64,000 bases of DNA, taken from Bog-473 sp963807775. GTDB taxonomy: Bacteria; Actinomycetota; Acidimicrobiia; Acidimicrobiales; RAAP-2. The notes beneath the pieces are model-generated. The model made no database searches and had not been told where the DNA came from. It worked only from the letters and a program-made list of their open reading frames with translations. Of the stretch, positions 8,883 to 20,194 are shown in pieces. The translations under genes were made by a program, and so were the position numbers. The first letter of the stretch is position 1. Each line of letters begins with the position of its first letter. The stretch lies in the NCBI GenBank assembly GCA_963807775.1, contig CAWECY010000010.1:124001-188000 (forward strand), given 5' to 3'.

Positions 8883-10292
8883 TCACGGGCACACGGTTGA
8901 GCGCGACGGGCGTCGCCGCTGACGGCGTCGGTGTCGGGTAGTCGCCCGTGAAGCAGGCATCGCAGAACCCGGCGTCGACACCGATGGCCTCCTTCAGGTT
9001 CTCGAATGCTGATGAAGGCCAGCGAGTCGGCCCCCAGGATCTTGGCCATCTCGCTCGACGGTGTGGTCGGTCGCCAGCAGCTCCTCGTAGGAGGGCGTGT
9101 CGATGCCGTAGAAGCAGGGCCAGCGCCACGGCGGCGACGAGATGCGCAGGTGCACCTCGGCCGCGCCGGATTCGCGCAGCATGCGGATGACCGAGCGCTG
9201 GGTGGTGCCGCGGACGATGGAATCGTCCACCACGACCAGCCGTTTGCCGTTGATGGCATCGGCCAGGGGGTTGAGCTTGCGGCGGACGGCGTCGGCCCGC
9301 TCCTGCTGGTCCGGAGCGATGAAGGTGCGGCCGATGTAGCGGTTCTTGACCAGACCCTGCCCGTAGGGAATGCCGCTGGCCCGGGCGAAACCCTCGGCGG
9401 CGGGCACGCCCGACTCGGGCACGCCCATGACCATGTCGGCCTCGGCCGGGGCCTGCTCGGCGAGCAGCTCGCCCATGCGGCAGCGGGTCTCGTGCACCTC
9501 GCGCCCGTAGAGCCGGCTGTCGGGCCGCGCGATGTAGGCGAACTCGAAGATGCACAGCCGGGGCTCCACCTCGCGCAGCCACGGGATCTCCAGGCTGTGC
9601 GGGCCGGCGGCGTCAATGACGACCAGCTCGCCCGGCGCCACCTCGCGGACGAAGGTGGCGCCGATGACGCTGAGCGCCGGCGACTCGGAGGCGAGCACCC
9701 AACCCGTGGGCGCCTCGGCGGGGCCCAGCCGGCCGAGGCAGAGCGGGCGGAACCCGTGCGGGTCACGGACACCGAAGAGGCGCTCGGAGCTCATGAGCAC
9801 GAAGGAGAACGCGCCTTCGAGGATCGGCAGCACCGCCTGCAGCGCGGTCGACAGGTCCTCGGTCTCGGGGAACGACTGCGCCAGCAGCTCGGCCACCACG
9901 TCGCTGTCGGTGGCGGCCGACCCCGGCAGCATGCCGGCCTTCTCGGCCAGCGCCGCCGTGTTGGTCAGGTTGCCGTTGTGGCCCAGCGCGAAGCCGGCCC
10001 GCCCCACGGGTCGGTACACCGGCTGGGCGCCGGCCCAGTCCGATGAGCCGTGGGTCGAGTAGCGGGTGTGGCCGATGGCCAGGTGGCCCTGCAGACCGGA
10101 GAGCGTCCGCTCGTCGAAGACGGTGGCCACCAGGCCCATGTCCTTGACCACCATGACGGTGTCACCGTCGCTGACCGCCATCCCGGCGGACTCCTGGCCG
10201 CGGTGTTGCAGTGCGAAGAGGCCGTCGAAGGTGAGGTTGGCCACCCTCATCCCGGGCGCGTAGACCCCGAAGACACCGCAAGCTTCCTTCAC
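8883..10292 (-). CDS. purF: Amidophosphoribosyltransferase, two frameshifts near the C-terminus
   Basis: First step of purine synthesis: PRPP plus glutamine to phosphoribosylamine. GTG 10292 gives KEACGVFGVY, so the N-terminal nucleophile Cys would follow a four-residue propeptide. Further marks: LQHRGQESAGMA, GHTRYSTHG, and the PRPP loop VVVDDSIVRGTT. The tail is spread over three frames: ...LLATDHTV, then EMAKILGADSLAFISI (frame change near 9054), then ENLKEAIGVDAGFCDACFTG (near 9003). Each junction has one extra base. No stop follows in the last frame before purM; a TGA at 8883-8885 in the starting frame is my nominal end. The tail errors look like consensus mistakes, since the gene is otherwise perfect. 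Confidence 0.9.
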
Positions 10293-10323
10293 CGCACCCC
10301 CATTCTCGCACAGGCCTGCGCCG

Positions 10324-12588
<2,265 letters not shown>

Positions 12589-12721
12589 GGTGCCCCAACG
12601 ATAGAGGCCCGGGGCACGCCCCCACACCTCCCGCCGCGGGCCCGGGCCTACTCCCCGGCACATCCGGGGAGGACAGTCGGTACGCTGCCGCGGACAGCGC
12701 GATCGACCTGCGGAGGTGCTC

Positions 12722-13987
12722 ATGACGGACCCGGGTACAGGGCAGCCCACGGCGCCGGCGGACGTGGTGATCGACCCCACCGCAACGTGGGGCTACACAC
12801 GTTCCGTTCCGTTGCAGCAGCAATTCCTTGGGGCGGCCGCCGCCCTCCGCGCCGCGGACGGGTGGAGTGGCGGGGGCACCCCGGAGCTCGTCGCCGACCT
12901 CGCCCTCGAGGGCGGGGGCGTCAAGGGGATCGGCATCGTCGGCGCCGTATCGGCCCTCGCCGAGGCCGGTTACCGCTTCCAGCGGGTCGCCGGCACGAGC
13001 GCCGGCGCCATCGCGGCGGCGCTGGTCGCGGCCATCTCCAAGAAGGGCGACTCCATGACGACGCTGCGGGGCTATCTCGACAACGTCACGTTCACCCAGT
13101 TCATGCCGGAGGGCAAGGTCCACGCGTTCCTGGACCACCATCTCGGCCAGGCGGGCGAGATCCTGTCGGACGCCGACATCCTCACCCGCCGTATGGGCGT
13201 CTACTCGGGCGACTACCTCTTCACCTGGTTGGGCCCGATCATGAACAAGACGCTCGGTGTCACCACCTTCGAGGACCTGAAGATCACCCAGGTGGAGGAC
13301 CCGGGGATGAGCCTGCCCGAGAACAAGCGCTACCGGCTCGTCGTGCACACCTCTGACATCACCCGTGGCGAGCTGGTGCAGCTGCCCTGGGACTACGGCT
13401 ACTACGGGCAGGATCGCGACACCCAGGACGTGGTGGCTGCGGTGCGGGCCTCCATGTCCATCCCGTTCTTCTTCGAGCCCGTGACCTTCGACGCCCTGGC
13501 GGCCGACGTCAGCGTGCCGGGCCCCGACGGCCGCCCCATCCCGGTCCACTACGACGCCGGCACGGTCACCTGGGTGGACGGCGGCATGCTGCGCAACTTC
13601 CCCATTAACGCGTTCGACCGCGAGGACGGCGGCCCGCCGCGCTGGCCCACCATCGGCATCAAGCTGTCCTCGCTACAGACCCGGTACCCCGCGACGAAGG
13701 CCTCCTCCACCGCCTACGGCGAGGGGCGCGGGTGCCTGCACACGATGATGAACGAGTGGGACGCCTACAGCGTCGATGCGGCGACCGCCGGCCGCACCAT
13801 CTTCGTGGACAACGCCGGCGTCGGCACCACCGACTTCGACCTGACCCAGGGCCAGCGCGACGAGCTCTTCCTCAACGGCGTGACCGCGGCCACCTCGTTC
13901 ATCATCGAGATGGGCGCCCGCGGCCACGTGCCACGCTCGGAGGCCGAAGCGCGCCAGCTGATGCTCGAGCGGCGCCAGGCGATCTGA
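12722..13987 (+). CDS. Patatin-like phospholipase
   Basis: 421 residues from ATG 12722, with GGAGG five bases upstream. The patatin catalytic set is complete: oxyanion loop LALEGGGVKGIGIVGAVSAL, nucleophile elbow AGTSAGAIAAAL (G-x-S-x-G) and the Asp of WVDGGMLRNFPINAF. These enzymes are Ser-Asp dyad acyl hydrolases acting on phospholipids or other lipid esters. There is no signal peptide, so it probably acts in the cytoplasm or at the inner face of the membrane. Bacterial relatives include secreted toxins, but nothing here points to export. It is divergent from purL and convergent with the methyltransferase at 14.0 kb. Confidence 0.9.
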   Translation: MTDPGTGQPTAPADVVIDPTATWGYTRSVPLQQQFLGAAAALRAADGWSGGGTPELVADLALEGGGVKGIGIVGAVSALAEAGYRFQRVAGTSAGAIAAALVAAISKKGDSMTTLRGYLDNVTFTQFMPEGKVHAFLDHHLGQAGEILSDADILTRRMGVYSGDYLFTWLGPIMNKTLGVTTFEDLKITQVEDPGMSLPENKRYRLVVHTSDITRGELVQLPWDYGYYGQDRDTQDVVAAVRASMSIPFFFEPVTFDALAADVSVPGPDGRPIPVHYDAGTVTWVDGGMLRNFPINAFDREDGGPPRWPTIGIKLSSLQTRYPATKASSTAYGEGRGCLHTMMNEWDAYSVDAATAGRTIFVDNAGVGTTDFDLTQGQRDELFLNGVTAATSFIIEMGARGHVPRSEAEARQLMLERRQAI

Positions 13988-14011
13988 ACCGCGGGGGCTG
14001 AACCACCGGCC

Positions 14012-14599
14012 TCAGGGTCGGTCGGCCCGCACCACCACCAGGTCGCGCTCGGACCACACCTCTGCCGCGTCAAAGCCCGCCTCGGCCAGCCAACCCAGCT
14101 GGTCGGCCAGCGGGGACGGCCGGTCGTGGTCGTAGGTGATCGGCGTGACGGCGTCGGCCGGGTCGACCGGAATAACAACGTCGCCCAAGACGAAGCGGCC
14201 GCCGCGGCGCAGCGACGCGCCGACCCGGGCGAACAGGTCCGCCTTGTGACGCCCCTCGAGGTGATGGATGGCCAGCGCGGAGACCACCAGGTCGAAGGGC
14301 CCGGGCGGCAGGGGGTCTTCCAGTTCGGCCACGCGCAGCTCCACCTTCGACACCGGAAAGCGCGACCGGGCCGCGCCGAGCATGCCCTCGCTGCGGTCGA
14401 TGCCCACGGCCACCGCGGCGGGATGCAGCGTGAGGACGGCGTGCAGGGTCTCTCCCGTGCCCGTGCCGAGGTCGAGCACCGACGCCACGTCGAGCCCCGT
14501 CGTGGCCGCCGCCACCGCCGCCTGCAGCCGGCCGTAGGCGGGTACCTCGGCCCGCATGAGGTCGAGATAGGTATCCGGGTGGAAGTGGAACTGCGTCAT
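14012..14599 (-). CDS. Class I SAM-dependent methyltransferase
   Basis: 195 residues from ATG 14599, with GGGGGAGAC directly upstream. Motif I is VASVLDLGTGTGETLHAVL; the strand-2 acidic residue is in VAVGIDRSEGMLGAARSRFP; motif II PFDLVVSALAIHHLEGRHK; motif III LRRGGRFVLGDVVIP. A typical methyltransferase_25/11-type fold with unknown substrate. The start codon overlaps the stop of the upstream membrane protein (ATGA), so the two are coupled and may act together. Confidence 0.88.
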   Translation of the reverse strand: MTQFHFHPDTYLDLMRAEVPAYGRLQAAVAAATTGLDVASVLDLGTGTGETLHAVLTLHPAAVAVGIDRSEGMLGAARSRFPVSKVELRVAELEDPLPPGPFDLVVSALAIHHLEGRHKADLFARVGASLRRGGRFVLGDVVIPVDPADAVTPITYDHDRPSPLADQLGWLAEAGFDAAEVWSERDLVVVRADRP

Positions 14600-14994
14600 G
14601 TCTCCCCCAGCAGAGCCAGGCGGCGCACCCAGGTCCAGCGCAGCACGAAGACGGACAGGCCGATGGTCAGCACGTTGATGGCCAACTCGACCAGGCCGTT
14701 GCCCCCCTTGCCCCACACCCCGTGCTGCAGGTCGTAGAGCACGTCCATACAGAAGAGATAGACACCGGAGCCGCCCCCGGCCAGGAGCCAGAAAAGGGCC
14801 GCCCGGCGCGCTGTCACGAGGCAGTACGAGGCCGCGACCAGGCACACGGCCAGCCACCCGTCCGCCAGCGGGAAGGCGTCCTCGAACTGGGTGTAGGGCA
14901 CGCCGGTCTCAGAGGCCACGACGGAGCGGTGGACGAGCCAGCCGGTCCAGTAGGCGACGATCAGGAGAGCGGCCACGAGCAGCACCGTGGCCAT
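14596..14994 (-). CDS. Four-helix membrane protein
   Basis: 132 residues from ATG 14994, chosen for AAAGGAG seven to eight bases upstream (an in-frame GTG at 15039 is possible). Four hydrophobic helices: VLLVAALLIVAYWTGWLV, WLAVCLVAASYCLV, ALFWLLAGGGSGVYLFCMDV and ELAINVLTIGLSVFVL. A conserved-looking DVLYDLQHGVW lies between helices 3 and 4. No family recognised with confidence. Coupled to the methyltransferase downstream. Confidence 0.7.
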   Translation of the reverse strand: MATVLLVAALLIVAYWTGWLVHRSVVASETGVPYTQFEDAFPLADGWLAVCLVAASYCLVTARRAALFWLLAGGGSGVYLFCMDVLYDLQHGVWGKGGNGLVELAINVLTIGLSVFVLRWTWVRRLALLGET

Positions 14995-15230
14995 GGTGCG
15001 GCGCTCCTTTGCGCCGAGCGTTGCGGTGGTGGTGCTCACGGGCCCACGGTACCCCGGCACGACGACAATAAGCGGGGGAAGAATCCTCAATGCGGGTCCG
15101 ACAATCTGCAGATTTGCCGTGTCAGTAAGTCGATTTTGGGCAATAAATTCACTCTTCTGACACCAAATAGCTGTGAATCATCTCAAACTGTTGGCACATA
15201 TGGCATTGCGAAGTGGGGCAGTATGGAGGG

Positions 15231-15659
15231 ATGGCACCAAAGGGAAAAACTCCGGCTCCTCGCAAGCCCATGAGCACAGGCCACAAAGCGGCGCTGGCCC
15301 GTGGGCGTGCCGAGAGTGCGAACGTCCGTCACTACCTCGAGGCGCTCGAGACCTCCAAACCGAAGCGGGGCCGCAAGCGCACGCCGGCCTCCATTGACAA
15401 GCGGTTGGCCACCATCGACGCCCAGCTGGCCACGGCCGACGCCCTGACCCGGCTGCATCTCCTCCAGGAGCAGAAGGACCTAATGGAGGAGCGCTCCCGG
15501 GTCGACCAGGTGAAGGACCTCTCGGCCCTGGAGAAGCAGTTCATCAAGGTGGCCAAGGCCTACGGCGAGCGCAAGGGCATCACGTACGCCACCTGGCGCG
15601 CCGCCGGGGTGAGCGCGGCGGTTCTGCAAAAGGCCGAGATCTCGCGGGCCCGTTCTTAG
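15231..15659 (+). CDS. Small basic hypothetical protein
   Basis: 142 residues. The start is ATG 15231 (APKGKTPAPRKPMSTGHKAA); GTG 15213 is an in-frame alternative, and GGAGGG sits very close to the ATG. It is lysine- and arginine-rich at the N-terminus (KPKRGRKRTPASIDKRLATI), with a helical, probably coiled-coil middle (LLQEQKDLMEERSRVDQVKD) and a C-terminal part AYGERKGITYATWRAAGVSA that looks like a small DNA- or RNA-contacting helical unit. A nucleic-acid-binding role is inference from composition. Confidence 0.65.
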   Translation: MAPKGKTPAPRKPMSTGHKAALARGRAESANVRHYLEALETSKPKRGRKRTPASIDKRLATIDAQLATADALTRLHLLQEQKDLMEERSRVDQVKDLSALEKQFIKVAKAYGERKGITYATWRAAGVSAAVLQKAEISRARS

Positions 15660-15665
15660 AGCCGG

Positions 15666-15686
15666 CCGCCGGGCACGCCCCGGCGG
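15666..15686. terminator. Hairpin between convergent genes
   Basis: CCGCCGGG and CCCGGCGG form a perfect 8-bp stem around a 5-base loop, seven bases after the stop of the small basic protein and 16 bases before the stop of the convergent amidase gene. There is no U-tract, so termination is inferred from position and stem strength only. Confidence 0.45.
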
Positions 15687-15701
15687 GTCTCTGGCCACGG
15701 C

Positions 15702-16748
15702 TCAGCTGCCGGCGGTGGATCGTTTCCCTTTTTGCCGTGTGGACTCGGTCCGACCCCGCCGATGATGCGGTTTCGCCTTCTCGGAGTTCTGCCCATTGGG
15801 AAAGTATTGCTCGACCGCCTGAGCGAGACCACTGGCGATCACTTCCTGATCTGCGGGCGTCTCCGCCAGGGTCCCTTCGAACGGATCCGTGATGAACAGT
15901 GGCTCTATCAGCGCACCCGGCATCTCGCTCGGTGTCGAGAACCAACCCGCTACGGGCGGTCCGAGCAGCAGCAGGTGGCCGTAGTTGCCGGCCTGCTCGG
16001 TCAAGGCCGGCCCGCCAAGCTGGCTGTCATTGGTGACGCCGAGATTGGGAATGCCCCACCCTTGCGCGTTCATGGCGTTCAAGACGTCGTTCTGCACCAG
16101 CGTGGCCAGGCGGAGGTTGTCTGCTGAGAAGGGGCGGTCGGCGTCGTAGCCGGTGACAGCGCCTGCGTTGTACGGCGACCCGCCGGCGTCGAAGTAGATG
16201 CCAAGCAACACGTTCGCCTTGGCCTGGTCGGCGCAGACGTCGCGGGCCGCGACGTCGTCGTGCACGCCCTGGGCGGTGAAGAGGCCGCCGGACACGTCGT
16301 CGGGCCCGGGCCGGCTCACCGTCTCGTCCCCGGTGCGCGACACCACCACGGTGAACCCCTTGGCCCGCAGCAGGGCCATGGTGTCGAGCTCGACCGGCAG
16401 CGTCTCGTCTGCTTCGTACACCGTGTTTCCGTTCTCGTCCTCGCCGACGCCGCCGGGGTCGATGCCGCCGTGCCCCGCATCGAGGAAGACCGTGAGGTGC
16501 CGGTCGCCGCCCGCGGTCGGGGCGTACTCGACGCAGGCTCCGGGCTCGAAGAGCTTGGCGTCCACGGCTTTGCCGTCGTCCAGGCGGCGTAAGGCCGAGG
16601 CGTGGGTCGACGTCGCGGAGGCTGCGAGCGACGGCAGGCCGAGTAAGGCCGTGAGGACCGCCACCGCCAGGAGGGCGAGCTGACGGTGCCATCTCCACAG
16701 CGGACGCACAGGGGGACGACTGCGACTCCGCCCGTGGTCCAACCGCAT
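15702..16748 (-). CDS. N-acetylmuramoyl-L-alanine amidase homologue (Amidase_3)
   Basis: 348 residues from ATG 16748. A signal peptide lies at about residues 20-44 (WHRQLALLAVAVLTALLGLP, then LAASA). The catalytic domain begins at LTVFLDAGHGGIDPGG, with zinc ligand H93; the second ligand is probably E115 (ADETLPVELD), and the catalytic Glu is E282 (GALIEPLFITDPFE). The third zinc ligand, normally His in S-(I/L)-H-x-N, is Tyr here (VLLGIYFDAGG, residue 185). The enzyme would cleave the amide between MurNAc and the stem peptide, but loss of this His makes activity doubtful. The C-terminus is basic (KAKPHHRRGRTESTRQKGKR). Confidence 0.82.
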   Translation of the reverse strand: MRLDHGRSRSRPPVRPLWRWHRQLALLAVAVLTALLGLPSLAASATSTHASALRRLDDGKAVDAKLFEPGACVEYAPTAGGDRHLTVFLDAGHGGIDPGGVGEDENGNTVYEADETLPVELDTMALLRAKGFTVVVSRTGDETVSRPGPDDVSGGLFTAQGVHDDVAARDVCADQAKANVLLGIYFDAGGSPYNAGAVTGYDADRPFSADNLRLATLVQNDVLNAMNAQGWGIPNLGVTNDSQLGGPALTEQAGNYGHLLLLGPPVAGWFSTPSEMPGALIEPLFITDPFEGTLAETPADQEVIASGLAQAVEQYFPNGQNSEKAKPHHRRGRTESTRQKGKRSTAGS

Positions 16749-17066
16749 TTGACCCACGATACGAACGGGCGCGGTGGAAGTGGTGGCAGCCCGGTGCGGT
16801 GGCGGGGAACGGCGGCGGCAGAACGGTCCGTCGGAGTCCGTGCGGTGCGCGGAGAAGTTCTCTCCGGGCGTGGGCGCACATGTATATGACGCGCCCCACA
16901 GGGGAAGCGACCCCGGATGGGCTTTGACCCCGATGGGGCCACCGCGTAGACGGCACCGAGGAAAGTCGGCGGGTCCGCGTAGAACGGCCACCCCACCATC
17001 CCCGGAGCGACGACAGCAATCCAAGGAGCGGGCCACGAAGGGCGGCCCGTCCCGACCCTCCCCTGC
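16749..17066. other. Gap between purQ and the amidase gene
   Basis: 318 bases. Frames through here are arginine-rich shadows. The amidase promoter probably lies here, since the purQ stop is 319 bases from its start, but I cannot point to a convincing -10/-35 pair or a terminator. Confidence 0.3.
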
Positions 17067-17750
17067 TCAGGCGGCGAGGGTGAAGGCGCCGGCGGCGGCG
17101 ACCAACGCCCGTAGCAAGACCAAGCCGTCCTCGGAGCCCAACAGCGCCGAGCTGGCCCGCTCAGGGTGGGGCATGAGCCCCACCACGTTGCCCGCCTCGT
17201 TGGCAATGCCGGCGATGGCGTCGACCGATCCGTTCGGGTTGTCGGCGTAGCGCAGCACGACACGGTCCTCGGCCTGCAGGCGCTGCAGCGTCTCGTCGTC
17301 GCAGGTGTAGTTGCCCGAGAAGTGGTTGATGGGAATGGTCAGCTGGTCGCCGACGGCTGCCATCGATGTGAGCACCGACGAGGTCGACGTCACCACGAGG
17401 CGGGTCGGCTCGCACAGGAAGCGCAGCCGACCGTTTTTCTGCAGCGCGCCCGGCAACAATCCGGCCTCGGTGAGGACCTGGAAGCCGTTGCAGATGCCCA
17501 CCACCGGCCCGCCGGTCCGGGCGAACTCGGCCACGGCGTCCATGACCGGCGAGAAGCGGGCCAGGGCGCCCGGGCGCAGATAATCACCGTGGGCGAATCC
17601 TCCCGGCAGCACGAGGGCGTCGACCTGGCCGAGGCCGGCGTCGCCGTGCCAGAGCAGCACCCCCTCACCGCCCACCGCCTCGGCGGCCTGGACGACGTCG
17701 TGCTCACAGTTGGTGCCGGGAAAGACGACGACGCCGATACGCGGTGCCAT
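17067..17750 (-). CDS. purQ: Phosphoribosylformylglycinamidine synthase subunit I (glutaminase)
   Basis: 227 residues. This class I glutamine amidotransferase supplies ammonia to PurL for FGAR to FGAM. The nucleophile Cys lies in VVGICNGFQVL (C87), and the His/Glu pair in GLMPHPERAS near residue 197. The N-terminal IGVVVFPGTNCEHD and LPGGFAHGDYLRPGA are typical of PurQ. It starts one base after the purS stop and is the last gene of purA-D-B-C-S-Q. Its partner purL heads the other purine cluster, 4.5 kb downstream. Confidence 0.96.
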   Translation of the reverse strand: MAPRIGVVVFPGTNCEHDVVQAAEAVGGEGVLLWHGDAGLGQVDALVLPGGFAHGDYLRPGALARFSPVMDAVAEFARTGGPVVGICNGFQVLTEAGLLPGALQKNGRLRFLCEPTRLVVTSTSSVLTSMAAVGDQLTIPINHFSGNYTCDDETLQRLQAEDRVVLRYADNPNGSVDAIAGIANEAGNVVGLMPHPERASSALLGSEDGLVLLRALVAAAGAFTLAA

Positions 17751-17751
17751 G

Positions 17752-18003
17752 TCAGAGGGCCTCGAGCTCGAGCCGGCTCTGCTCGATCACCGGATTGGCC
17801 AGCAGCCGATCGGCCAGTTCTGTCGCCGTCGTGCGAGCCGCACCCTCGTCCGGCGCGTCGACCTCGAAGCTGAAGGACCGCCCGGCCCGCACGTGCGCCA
17901 CGCCGTCGAAGCCGAGCGCCGGCAGCGCCCGTTCGATCGTGGCGCCCTCGGGGTCGGCGATCCCCGGCCGCAACTGCACCTCCACGCGCGCCCGGAACCT
18001 CAT
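17752..18003 (-). CDS. purS: Phosphoribosylformylglycinamidine synthase subunit PurS
   Basis: 83 residues. This small dimeric subunit bridges PurL and PurQ. The pattern RFRARVEVQLRPGIADPEGA, IERALPALGFDGVAHVRAGR and FSFEV is the standard PurS beta-alpha-beta fold. The ATG at 18003 overlaps the purC TGA by four bases, and the stop is one base before purQ. Confidence 0.95.
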   Translation of the reverse strand: MRFRARVEVQLRPGIADPEGATIERALPALGFDGVAHVRAGRSFSFEVDAPDEGAARTTATELADRLLANPVIEQSRLELEAL

Positions 18004-18893
18004 GGCGTGGCACCGTACCAGTCGCCCAACGACCGTCCGGAGACCCGTTCGTAGGCGGCCACGTAGCGCTCCGACAACGCGGTCGTCACCGACGGCGGCA
18101 GTGCCGGCGGGGGCGGCGTGCGGTCCCAGGGCTGCGCCGCCAGCCAGTCGCGCAGGGGCTGCTTGTCGAACGCGGGCGGGGTCGTGCCGGGCACCACCTG
18201 GTCGGCCGGCCACAGGCGCGAGGAGTCCGGAGTGCACACCTCGTCGCACAGGCAGAGCACGCCGTCGACCCAACCGAGCTCGAATTTGGTGTCGGCCAGG
18301 ACGAACCCGGCGGCCGCGCAGCGCGCTGCGGCACGGCGGTACAGCTCCAGGCAGATGCCACGCGCCGCCTCGGCCGCCTCCTGGCCGACCAGGTCGACCG
18401 CCGCCGCGAAGTCGATGTTGAGGTCGTGGCCCTCGGCCGCCTTGGTGGACGGGGTGAAGATGGGCTCGTCGAGCCGGCTGGCCAGCTGCAGGCCCTTCGG
18501 CATGGCACCGCCGTGCACCGTGCCCGAGCGCTCGTACTCCTCGTAGGCCTGCCCGGCCAGGTAGCCGCGCACGATGCATTCGAGCTGGAGCATGTCGGCC
18601 CGCTTGACCAGGACGGCCCGGCCCGCCCACTCGGACGGCACAGCCGATCCCAGAGCCCGCTCGATGTCGGCCGGGTCGACGGCCAGCTGGGTGCCCGGGA
18701 CGACGTCGGCCATCTCGTCACACCAAAAGCAGGTCATGGCCGTCAGCACCCGACCCTTGTCGCGGATGGGCTCGGCCATGATCACGTCGAAGGCACTGAC
18801 CCGGTCCGAGGCGACCATGAGCAGGCGGCCTTCTCCGGCGTCGTAGAGCTCGCGTACCTTGCCGGAGTGGATGCGGGGCAGATCGAGCGTCAC
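18000..18893 (-). CDS. purC: Phosphoribosylaminoimidazole-succinocarboxamide synthase
   Basis: 297 residues from GTG 18893. It couples aspartate to CAIR with ATP, giving SAICAR. Recognised by HSGKVRELYDAGEGRLLMVA, ASDRVSAFDVIMAEPI, DKGRVLTAMTCFWCD, IVRGYLAGQAYEEYERSGTV and AGFVLADTKFELGWVDG. The C-terminal RYVAAYERVSGRSLGDWYG is typical of longer PurC forms. GTGA overlap with purB upstream and ATGA overlap with purS downstream. Confidence 0.96.
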   Translation of the reverse strand: MTLDLPRIHSGKVRELYDAGEGRLLMVASDRVSAFDVIMAEPIRDKGRVLTAMTCFWCDEMADVVPGTQLAVDPADIERALGSAVPSEWAGRAVLVKRADMLQLECIVRGYLAGQAYEEYERSGTVHGGAMPKGLQLASRLDEPIFTPSTKAAEGHDLNIDFAAAVDLVGQEAAEAARGICLELYRRAAARCAAAGFVLADTKFELGWVDGVLCLCDEVCTPDSSRLWPADQVVPGTTPPAFDKQPLRDWLAAQPWDRTPPPPALPPSVTTALSERYVAAYERVSGRSLGDWYGATP

Positions 18894-20194
18894 AGCGACT
18901 CGAGCGCCGCCGCGAAGCGGTCGGCGTGCCGCAGCGTGCGGGTGAGATCGAAGGCGGCATCGAGCTGCTCGACCGACAGCGTCACCTCGGGGTCCGCCTC
19001 CAGCACGGCCCGAAACGGACGCCGCGCGTCCCAGGCCTCGCGGGCGTCGCGCTGGACGGTGCGGTAGGCCGCCTCGCGCGACAGGCCGCCGGCGACCAGG
19101 GCCAGCAGGACCGATTGCGAGAACACCAGGCCGAGCGAGCCGTTGGTCAGGTTGTCCAGCGCCCGCTCGGGGTGGACCACCAGTCCGGCGGCCAGCCCGG
19201 TCGCCTTGCGCAGCATGTAGCAGGCGAGCAAGGAGGCGTCGGGCAGCGCTACCCGCTCGACCGAGCTGTGCGAGATGTCGCGCTCGTGCCACAGCGCCAC
19301 GTCCTCCAGCCCGGCGCCCAGGTAGCCGCGCTGCAGGCGGGCCAGCCCGCACAGTCGCTCCGAGAGGATGGGATTGCGCTTGTGCGGCATGGACGAGCTG
19401 CCCTTCTGGCCCGCCCCGAAGGGCTCTTCGGCCTCGCCCAGCTCGCTGCGGGCCAGGTGGCGGATCTCGGTGCACATGAGCTCCACCGTGGTGCCGACCG
19501 CGGCGCAGGCGTAGAGGTACTCGGCGTGGCGGTCCCGGGCGATGACCTGCGTGGCCGGCACCGGCGTCAACCCCAGGGCGTGGCACACCCGGGCCTCCAC
19601 CTCGGGATCGATGTTGGAGTAGGTCCCCACGGCGCCCGACAGCTTGCCGACCGCCACCGCCTCCCGGGCCGCCCGCAGGCGGCGGCGGTCGCGGTCCGCC
19701 TGCAGGGCCCACAGTGCGAACTTGGCGCCGAAGGTGGTGGGCTCGGCGTGCATGCCGTGGGTGCGACCGGTGACCGGGACGTGCAGCAGCTCGAGCGCCC
19801 GCGCCTTGAGCGCGGCCACGAAGGCGTCGAGATCGCTCAGCAGCAGGTCGGCCGCACGGGTCAGGGTGGCGCACAGCGCCGTGTCCACCACGTCCGACGA
19901 CGTCAGCGCGTAGTGGATCCACGAGCCGGCCGGCAGGCCGATGCGCTCCTGGACCACGTCGACGAAGGCAGCCACGTCGTGGTCCGTCACCTTCTCGCGC
20001 TCGAGCACGTCCGCCACGAACACGTCGTCGACGGTCGGCGCCTTGGCCCGGCAGGTGGCGGCGTCCTCCGCCGGCACGACGCCCAGCGCGGCCTGGGCCT
20101 CGGTGGCCAGCAGCTCGACTTCGAGCCACAGCGCGAAGCGCGCCGTGTCGCTGAACAGCGCCGCCATGTCGGGCGGCGAGTAGCGCGGGATCAC
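18890..20194 (-). CDS. purB: Adenylosuccinate lyase
   Basis: 434 residues from GTG 20194. It cleaves fumarate from SAICAR and from adenylosuccinate. The fumarase-superfamily signature GSSSMPHKRNPILSERL is intact, with the catalytic His regions in LTSSDVVDTA and VTGRTHGMHAEPT. The start overlaps the purD stop and the stop overlaps the purC start (both GTGA). Length is normal. Confidence 0.96.
   Translation of the reverse strand: MIPRYSPPDMAALFSDTARFALWLEVELLATEAQAALGVVPAEDAATCRAKAPTVDDVFVADVLEREKVTDHDVAAFVDVVQERIGLPAGSWIHYALTSSDVVDTALCATLTRAADLLLSDLDAFVAALKARALELLHVPVTGRTHGMHAEPTTFGAKFALWALQADRDRRRLRAAREAVAVGKLSGAVGTYSNIDPEVEARVCHALGLTPVPATQVIARDRHAEYLYACAAVGTTVELMCTEIRHLARSELGEAEEPFGAGQKGSSSMPHKRNPILSERLCGLARLQRGYLGAGLEDVALWHERDISHSSVERVALPDASLLACYMLRKATGLAAGLVVHPERALDNLTNGSLGLVFSQSVLLALVAGGLSREAAYRTVQRDAREAWDARRPFRAVLEADPEVTLSVEQLDAAFDLTRTLRHADRFAAALESL

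Noticed and set aside
9006..10046. Plus-strand frame opposite purF
   Set aside because: Mirror of purF codon structure in high-GC DNA; composition not protein-like.
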